A program made the translations under genes and the position numbers. DNA of 46,074 nt from JAHEYG01 sp040403535. GTDB taxonomy: Bacteria; Bacteroidota; Bacteroidia; B-17B0; Aurantibacillaceae. Below the pieces are notes generated by a model. That model saw only the letters and a program-made list of their open reading frames with translations, was not told the DNA's origin and did no database searches. The stretch lies in the NCBI GenBank assembly GCA_040403535.1, contig JBBAKL010000020.1, positions 1 through 46,074 on the forward strand, given 5' to 3'. Shown here one piece after another: positions 40,638 to 46,074 of the stretch (position 1 is the stretch's first letter; every line of letters begins with the position of its first letter).

Positions 40638-41810
40638 TTAAAATTTAGATAACAAATTAGTTTTACTTAATATTTCTTCAATCGCAGAATAAAGTATATC
40701 CAAATCGTGCTGCGAGTTAAAGGCATTTATTGAATACCGCAAATATACTTTATCCCCATGTCTCATCACGGGAATTTCTATATGATATTTTTCAAATAAA
40801 TGGCGCTGCAATTTTTCCGGTTCATTTGTATTAACAGGAATACTAAACATCTGTCCTAAAAATTCGTCTGAAATCGGACATAATGGCTCAGATCCCACTA
40901 ACTTACAAAACCTCCATGCATTATCGCGCACCATCTTTTTGCAATTGTCTGAAATTTGGTTCCAGTTATATTGTTGCATAAACTCAATGGCTTTAGGAAC
41001 AGTTAAAAATGCAGAAAAATCACGGGTACCATTCATCTGATGGTAATCCAGAAATGCAGAATGTGAAGGGAACATAGCATGAAATCCCCAACTGATAACA
41101 AGCGGGTCAAATTTCAACTGGTACTCCGAACGAACATACAGGAACGAGCAACCTTTCGGTGTCATCATCCATTTATGACAAGCTCCGGTGTAAATATCAG
41201 CATTCAATTCCGATAAATTTAAATCAACGTGTGCCGGGGCATGAGCACCATCCACAAAAGTCATAATACCCTTTTGTTTGGCAATGGTGCAAATTTCCTT
41301 AACCGGAAATATTAATGCTGTGGAACTGGTTATATGAGAAATGAATATTAATTTGGTCTTATCGCTTACTCCTTTAAAAAAATCTTCAATAAATTTTTCT
41401 TTTGTAGTTAATGGCATTGTAATTGGTTGCCGAATATACTTAGCGTTTGTTTTTTCGCAATAATAATTCCAGGTTTTATCGCATGCGCCATATTCAAGGT
41501 TAGTTGTAAGAATTTCATCGCCTGGCTGTAAGTTGAGGCTTTTTGCCACCAGATTAACAGCGTAGGAAGGATTAGTAACATAAACCACATCATCCGGATC
41601 ACAATTAACGTAATTCGCCAGCGCCTCTCTTGATTCTTTCAAATACCGCAAGCCGTTTACCGTTATAAACTGAACAGGTTCTTGCTCGAGTTCATATTGC
41701 CATTTATGATAATCTTCAAAAACTGGTTTAGGACAAGCGCCAAACGAACCGAAGTTTAAAAAAGTAATGTCCTTTCTTAATAAAAACAGATCCCTTATAT
41801 CAAAACTCAT
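40638..41810 (-). CDS. Class V aminotransferase-fold PLP enzyme (cytoplasmic)
   Basis: A 390-residue PLP-dependent enzyme, similar in outline to isopenicillin-N-epimerase/cysteine-desulfurase-like proteins. The cofactor aspartate is Asp187 in FVDGAHAPAH and the Schiff-base lysine Lys213 in CHKWMMTPKG. There is no signal peptide. It starts 3 bases after the stop of the related 421-residue enzyme. Substrate is unknown. The pair probably arose by duplication and divergence. Confidence 0.87.
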   Translation of the reverse strand: MSFDIRDLFLLRKDITFLNFGSFGACPKPVFEDYHKWQYELEQEPVQFITVNGLRYLKESREALANYVNCDPDDVVYVTNPSYAVNLVAKSLNLQPGDEILTTNLEYGACDKTWNYYCEKTNAKYIRQPITMPLTTKEKFIEDFFKGVSDKTKLIFISHITSSTALIFPVKEICTIAKQKGIMTFVDGAHAPAHVDLNLSELNADIYTGACHKWMMTPKGCSFLYVRSEYQLKFDPLVISWGFHAMFPSHSAFLDYHQMNGTRDFSAFLTVPKAIEFMQQYNWNQISDNCKKMVRDNAWRFCKLVGSEPLCPISDEFLGQMFSIPVNTNEPEKLQRHLFEKYHIEIPVMRHGDKVYLRYSINAFNSQHDLDILYSAIEEILSKTNLLSKF

Positions 41811-41813
41811 TTA

Positions 41814-43079
41814 TTATGTTTTACTTAATTCTTGAATTGCCTTAACTAGCTGATCTAATTCTTGGGTAGTTGTGTAAATATTAGGTGTGATGCGGCAACC
41901 CTGAACGCCTTTTCCATCTATAGCTACCGTGTATATTTTATACTGCTTCAATAATTTTTCGGCCAACACAGCAGGCTTCATGTTCTTTATGCCAACATTG
42001 GCAATTGCACACGAACGTTTAGGGTCTTCCGGTGTGTTTAATATAACATTTGGCAATAAACGAACCTTACTAGTCCAGTAGTTTTGCAAAAATCGCAGTC
42101 TTTCTTCTTTTCGCTTTACACCAATTTTTTGATAGTAAGTAATTGCATTTGCAATTGCTAAATCCGTATGAACAGGAATTGTGCCGGTATGATTTAATCT
42201 GGAAATATCTCCATCTTCCTTGAAACTCTCGGCAAATAATGGCCATACCTTAGGAATATGCTCTTTTTTCACGTACAATATACCCGCGCCTAATGGATTG
42301 CTGAGCCACTTGTGCAAACTGGCCCCATAAAAGTCACAACCTAATTCGTCAATCTTAAATTCCAAATGAGCAAACGCATGAGCACCATCAACCATCACTT
42401 TAACACCTTTACTGTGTGCCATTTCACAAATTTCCTTAACAGGTAAAATTTGTCCGGTAATATTAATCATGTGGCACACCATTAATAGTTTTGTTTTCGG
42501 CGTAATGGCGTTAGCATACAATTCAAGTATTTCCTGGTCAGACTTTGGATGGTTTGGGATGGAAATGATTGTGTTCTTTGTACCATAGCGGCGCGACACC
42601 TGATCAAACATGTCTAACATCGCGCCATAATCTTGTTCAGCCATAAGAGCTTCATCGCCTGCCTGCCAATCCATGCCGCCAATAATCATATCAAGAGATT
42701 CGGTAGTGTTTCGCGTTATGATTAACTCATCAGCTGAACAACCCGCCACTTGTGACAACAGCTCAACCATTTCCTTCTTTTTGTCGTATTGAACTGTTCG
42801 CATATAATATGCGCCTTGCAGATTAATTTCCCGAATATGTTTAATATATGCTTCCAGAATTTCTTCTGGCTGAATGCAGTAATAGCCATTTTCCAGATTG
42901 ATATAATCAGGTTTTAATTTATATCCTTTACGTATTTGCATCCAGAAATCCTCATTTGATGCCAATTCAGCCGCGGCTACATTTTCAACACCTTTTATTA
43001 ATTTTTCAAGAACAGGAAAGCTAAATAATGCACCGGCTCCACAGAGTGCGGAAGATTTTAAAAATTCACGTTTATCCAT
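41814..43079 (-). CDS. Class V aminotransferase-fold PLP enzyme with Tat-like N-terminus
   Basis: A 421-residue relative of the downstream enzyme. Asp231 lies in MVDGAHAFAH and Lys257 in GASLHKWLSNPLGAG. The N-terminus DKREFLKSSALCGAGALFSF resembles a Tat signal (S-R-R-x-F-L-K) with KR in place of RR, so the folded enzyme may be exported or inner-membrane anchored. Alternatively the segment is an ancestral leftover. It is the first gene of the operon and is followed by the second PLP enzyme and RidA at 3- and 4-base gaps. Confidence 0.85.
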   Translation of the reverse strand: MDKREFLKSSALCGAGALFSFPVLEKLIKGVENVAAAELASNEDFWMQIRKGYKLKPDYINLENGYYCIQPEEILEAYIKHIREINLQGAYYMRTVQYDKKKEMVELLSQVAGCSADELIITRNTTESLDMIIGGMDWQAGDEALMAEQDYGAMLDMFDQVSRRYGTKNTIISIPNHPKSDQEILELYANAITPKTKLLMVCHMINITGQILPVKEICEMAHSKGVKVMVDGAHAFAHLEFKIDELGCDFYGASLHKWLSNPLGAGILYVKKEHIPKVWPLFAESFKEDGDISRLNHTGTIPVHTDLAIANAITYYQKIGVKRKEERLRFLQNYWTSKVRLLPNVILNTPEDPKRSCAIANVGIKNMKPAVLAEKLLKQYKIYTVAIDGKGVQGCRITPNIYTTTQELDQLVKAIQELSKT

Positions 43080-43127
43080 TGGTATTAGAATTGCTTATTA
43101 AAAATAAGCTTTTTAAACAAATAACTA

Positions 43128-43601
43128 TTATTTCACCATTTCCATTCGCACCACCTTAATAAATCGATGTTTGTAATAAGGGGAAGTTGCGTAAGTTGTA
43201 ATTATTATGCCATTGGCTTTTTTTCCGGATGATGAATGAATAAATTTCATTTCCTCTCCGGGATTAGAAAGAACAATCCCTACATGTCCGGGCTTGCGGT
43301 TTTTAGCGTTTGTACCTGTAAACACGATGATATCACCAGGGCGTGCCGAATCAGGAGGTATAACCTTTCCTTGCCTCTCGTAATCCATACTTGCTCGCGG
43401 AACTTTAATATTATAGTGACCAAATACATAATAAACAAAGCCGGAGCAGTCAAATCCTTTTTGAGGGGTGCAATTGGCATAACAATAACGGGTACCTAAA
43501 TGTTTTTTTGCAAAAGAAATAATTGAATCAGCAGCCACATACGTTCCAACCTGGGCATGTAAGCAATATGGCAAAAGAAATAGTACTATTTTCAACTTCA
43601 T
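43128..43601 (-). CDS. NlpC/P60 family cell-wall hydrolase
   Basis: A 157-residue exported peptidase with a signal peptide ending near CLHAQ (~16). The catalytic triad is visible: Cys52 in GFDCSGFVYYVFG, His106 in KPGHVGIVLS and His122 in FIHSSS. Family members cut D-Glu-meso-diaminopimelate bonds in peptidoglycan peptides. It has no added binding domains. It lies 48 bases upstream of the PLP operon on the same strand, so co-transcription is possible. Confidence 0.9.
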   Translation of the reverse strand: MKLKIVLFLLPYCLHAQVGTYVAADSIISFAKKHLGTRYCYANCTPQKGFDCSGFVYYVFGHYNIKVPRASMDYERQGKVIPPDSARPGDIIVFTGTNAKNRKPGHVGIVLSNPGEEMKFIHSSSGKKANGIIITTYATSPYYKHRFIKVVRMEMVK

Positions 43602-43747
43602 CAGACAAATTTAATTTTAATGCTTTAACAAAACTTCATTCCTGAATAAAGTTTTGGGTTTATTATAACATGACAATGATCATAGGCATTACTGATGCGC
43701 CTCATTCATCTTATTTATCTATTTAGGAACTTTATAAAAAACAGACG

Positions 43748-44386
43748 ATGGAAAATAACGTTATAATCCCTGATTCATTTGACAATTTAGTTTTAGAAAC
43801 TATTTATAAAAGAAGAGCTATACGTAAATTTAAAAACAAAATAATCGACAAAGCTATCTTAGAAAAAATTTTAGATGCCGGCCGAATGGCTCCCTCAGCA
43901 ATTAATAAACAGCCTTGGCGCTTTTATACTACCGACGAGCCAGCCTTTATTGAGCGAATGTCAAAGGCAATATTGAACACTTCAAAAATGGATATGTTTA
44001 AAGCGGGAATAAAAGAAGTTGCACATTTACTGACACTTCCCGTAGGTTTTAATCTCAAAGACGGAATTAACTTTTTTAAAGCCAGTGATCCTGTGTTTCA
44101 CACTGCTCCTATTGTGGTTTTTATATCGGCTGACAGACATAATGAGTGGGCATCATTGGATATTGGCATGTGCGTTCAAAACATGTTGCTTGCCGCAAAA
44201 TCGTTAGGAATAGACTCTTGTCCGGTTGGTTTTGGCAAATACATAGATCATACTGAGGAGTATAAATACCTTAATGTACCGGAAAATCACCAAATTCATT
44301 TGGCTGTGATTTTTGGATACGGTGATGAAGAAGGAAAGTTGCATGAGCGCAAAAAAGATAATTTGGAATCTATTTTATTGTATTGA
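43748..44386 (+). CDS. Nitroreductase family protein
   Basis: A 212-residue FMN-dependent reductase. The motif YKRRAIRKFKNKIIDKAILE (20-39) and GRMAPSAINKQPWRFY (45-60) bind FMN, followed by DIGMCVQNMLLAAKSLGIDSC and FGYGDEEGKL. It could reduce nitro compounds, quinones or enones; the sequence does not say which. The next gene begins 32 bases later on the same strand. Confidence 0.9.
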   Translation: MENNVIIPDSFDNLVLETIYKRRAIRKFKNKIIDKAILEKILDAGRMAPSAINKQPWRFYTTDEPAFIERMSKAILNTSKMDMFKAGIKEVAHLLTLPVGFNLKDGINFFKASDPVFHTAPIVVFISADRHNEWASLDIGMCVQNMLLAAKSLGIDSCPVGFGKYIDHTEEYKYLNVPENHQIHLAVIFGYGDEEGKLHERKKDNLESILLY

Positions 44387-44418
44387 ACATACAGTTGTTT
44401 CATTTGTTTAATAGATAT

Positions 44419-45024
44419 ATGAAAACAACATTAATACTAATTATCGTTTGCTCCATGTTATTTTTATCATGGAAAACATTAAAACGGGCCGATACTGAAA
44501 TGCAGCCTTATAACGTAATAAAAAAATACAAAGATTTTGAAATCAGAGAATATCCGCCTGCCATTTATGCCAGCGTCACTAAAAGCGGAACAATGATGGA
44601 AATCGGAAATCAGGGATTCCGCGACCTTGCAGGTTATATTTTTGGAGGTAATCAGCAAAATATGAAAATTGCCATGACTGCACCGGTTTACATTTATGCT
44701 GACACATTAAATAAATCCGTTTCTGAAATGAGTTTTGTGATGCCTGAAAATTTTAATTTAAATTCATTACCGCAACCTCAGAATAAAGAAATCAAATTGT
44801 GGCGAAGCGAACCTGTTGTGGTTGCTGTTATTCAGTTTGGAGGCTATGCCAATAATAAGGATATTTTAATGAAAGAAGAAGAATTGAACGCGCTTCTGCT
44901 TAAAGAAGGGATTAGTCATAAAGGCGATTATAAATATATGAGCTATAATCCGCCATATCAAATAATCAACAGAAGAAATGAAGTATGCGTAACGATAACT
45001 TCTAAAACAGAAATAAAGCAATAA
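44419..45024 (+). CDS. SOUL family haem-binding protein
   Basis: A 201-residue protein. A hydrophobic N-terminus (TTLILIIVCSMLFLSW) serves as signal or anchor, with Cys10 as a possible lipid site. SOUL-domain motifs follow: YKDFEIREYPPAIYASV, AGYIFGGNQQNMKIAMTAPV, SFVMPENFNLNSLP and VAVIQFGGYAN. The family binds haem or porphyrin. The frame opens at TTG 44383, but ATG 44419 places the hydrophobic segment at the N-terminus. It converges with the Ala/Lys/Glu-repeat gene, which ends 12 bases away. Confidence 0.87.
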   Translation: MKTTLILIIVCSMLFLSWKTLKRADTEMQPYNVIKKYKDFEIREYPPAIYASVTKSGTMMEIGNQGFRDLAGYIFGGNQQNMKIAMTAPVYIYADTLNKSVSEMSFVMPENFNLNSLPQPQNKEIKLWRSEPVVVAVIQFGGYANNKDILMKEEELNALLLKEGISHKGDYKYMSYNPPYQIINRRNEVCVTITSKTEIKQ

Positions 45025-45036
45025 TAACTTAATATT

Positions 45037-46074
45037 CTATTTAGAAAGTAACTTATTTACCTCTTCCAGTTTTTTTGTAGCATACGGATCTTCCGGCTTT
45101 ATCTTCAATACTTCTTCATATGCTGGTTTTGCTTCTGCATATCGCTTCATTTTAAAATACCCTTCCGCCTTATTTAAAGCTTCCTTGTACTTTGTTGCAG
45201 AGCCTAAAGTCTGTGCTATTTTGTGTTTTGCATCTCCTCTGTCAACGTTTTCAGGGCCTTGTCCCGCGCTACCATTCATTTCTTCTTTTTCTTTCGCTTC
45301 TTGTGCTGCAAGCTTATCTGCTTCTGCCTGTTCTTTCGCTAATTTATCAGCTGCTGCTTTTTCTTTCGCTAATCTTTCTTTTTCGGCTTTTTCTTCTGCT
45401 GCTTTTTCTTTCGCTAGTTTATCGGCTGTTGCCTTATCACGTGCAGCTTGTTCTTTTGCTAGTTTATCAGCTACCGCTTTCTCCTTAGCCGCTTTTTCTT
45501 TCGCTAACTTGTCTGAAAGCGCTTTTTCTTCTGCTGCCTTTTCTGCGGCTAGTTTTTCTGCTGCTGCTTTCTCTTTGGCAAATCGTTCCGCTTCTGCTTT
45601 TTCTGCTGCTAGTTTATCAGCTGCCGCCTTCTCTGCTAATGCCTTCTCTTGTGCTGCTTTCTCTGCCGCTAATTTTTCGGCTGCCGCTTTCTCTTTGGCA
45701 ATTCGTTCCGCTTCGGCCTTCTCTGCTGCTAATTTATCAGCTGCTGCTTTCTCTGCCAATTCTTTTTCTTTGGCTATACGCTCTGCCTCTGCTTTCTCCG
45801 CTGCTGCCTTTTCTGCGGCCAGTTTATCCGCTGCCTCTTTTTCCTGTGCAGCCTTTTCCGCTGCTAATTTTTCTGCTGCTGCTTTCTCTTTGGCAATTCG
45901 TTCCGCTTCGGCCTTCTCTGCTGCTAGTTTATCAGCTGCCGCCTTCTCTGCTAATGCCTTCTCTTGTGCTGCTTTCTCTGCCGCTAATTTTTCGGCTGCC
46001 GCTTTTTCTTTAGCAATGCGTTCTTGTTCTGCCTTTTCTGCTGCTGCTTTCTCTTTAGCAATTCGTTCCGCTTC
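45037..46074 (-). CDS. Ala/Lys/Glu-repeat helical protein with TPR-like C-terminus, 5' end outside window
   Basis: The frame is open from the stop (45037) to the last base of the window, at least 345 codons, and its start lies beyond. About 260 residues repeat units like AEKAAADKLAAEKAEAERIAKEK, a TolA- or IgA-binding-like single alpha helix or coiled coil. The repeat gives way to a linker (ENVDRGDAKHKIAQTLGS) and a TPR-like tail: YKEALNKAEGYFKMKRYAEAKPAYEEVLKIKPEDPYATKKL. This tail is common in Bacteroidota OmpA- or PorE-associated proteins. The missing N-terminus may hold a signal or another domain. Function unknown, probably a spacer between envelope layers. Confidence 0.8.
   Translation of the reverse strand, partial: EAERIAKEKAAAEKAEQERIAKEKAAAEKLAAEKAAQEKALAEKAAADKLAAEKAEAERIAKEKAAAEKLAAEKAAQEKEAADKLAAEKAAAEKAEAERIAKEKELAEKAAADKLAAEKAEAERIAKEKAAAEKLAAEKAAQEKALAEKAAADKLAAEKAEAERFAKEKAAAEKLAAEKAAEEKALSDKLAKEKAAKEKAVADKLAKEQAARDKATADKLAKEKAAEEKAEKERLAKEKAAADKLAKEQAEADKLAAQEAKEKEEMNGSAGQGPENVDRGDAKHKIAQTLGSATKYKEALNKAEGYFKMKRYAEAKPAYEEVLKIKPEDPYATKKLEEVNKLLSK
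45300..46074 (-). repeat. Degenerate tandem repeat coding for Ala/Lys/Glu helix
   Basis: Nested short units (AEKLAAEKAA, AERIAKEKAA) recur in tandem through at least 775 bases and continue off the window. Copies differ mainly at silent positions, so the array has been under protein-level selection but is a site for length change and misassembly. Confidence 0.8.

Noticed and set aside
45192..46013. Plus-strand Leu-rich ORFs opposite the Ala/Lys/Glu repeat
   Set aside because: Antisense of GCx/AAx/GAx repeats gives long Leu/Ser/Phe-rich frames with no domain; the minus strand explains the sequence.

Overview
The window looks like a chromosomal segment of a Bacteroidota bacterium. The evidence is: type IX secretion (T9SS) signatures (a CHU_C-type gliding-motility C-terminal domain, a PorP/SprF-like protein next to an OmpA-like protein, and several Por-type sorting tails); TAnnTTTG-type promoter elements; low GC; no clear Shine-Dalgarno sites; and lineage-typical families (TIGR03032, DUF2805/TIGR03643, LytS/LytTR pairs). 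Everything was read by eye, with no database search.

Layout. 1-2984: end of a branched-chain amino acid operon (ilvB 3' end, ilvN, ilvC, ilvA). 3062-10385: a tight surface/secretion operon with a 1308-aa beta-helix and repeat adhesin carrying a CHU_C tail, an 80-aa orphan, a PorP/SprF-like protein and an OmpA/PD40 protein. 10542-14173, minus strand: an M28 peptidase, a collagen-like exported protein and a small T9SS cargo protein. 14513-22158: a tRNA-Cys gene whose last 17 bases are repeated exactly at 22094-22110. Between the repeats lie a LytS-type sensor kinase, its LytTR regulator, a LamG/T9SS protein whose signal peptide is one base out of frame, and two unrecognised exported proteins. 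This has the form of a small tRNA-targeted island, but no integrase is visible. 22343-28780: a FocA/NirC channel, a lipoprotein, gene remnants (one RecQ-like), an FG-GAP T9SS protein, a TIGR03032 protein and a DUF2805-SDR-flavin reductase operon whose SDR lacks the catalytic tyrosine.

28882-32477: a K+ channel and late carotenoid genes (CrtI/CrtD-type desaturase, CruF-type hydratase, CrtZ hydroxylase), which suggest a monocyclic myxol/saproxanthin-like pigment. 32474-38783, minus strand: a six-gene operon of ABC ATPase, ABC permease, stand-alone acyl carrier protein, HHxxxDG condensation/acyltransferase protein, FAD oxidoreductase and AMP-forming ligase. It has the logic of a dissociated NRPS-like pathway that builds and perhaps exports a small acylated product, and it is the strongest candidate for an undescribed biosynthetic system here. 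38991-45024: an RluF-type pseudouridine synthase, an unknown protein, an operon of two class V aminotransferase-fold enzymes with RidA, an NlpC/P60 hydrolase, a nitroreductase and a SOUL haem-binding protein. 45037-46074: the 3' part of a long Ala/Lys/Glu-repeat helical protein with a TPR-like tail, running off the window.

Several genes have no usable ATG and appear to start at TTG or GTG (M28 peptidase, sensor kinase, CrtZ, CruF, FAD oxidoreductase). At two loci, one base fewer in an A-run would give a better ATG start, so either these are real frameshifts or the assembly has homopolymer errors.
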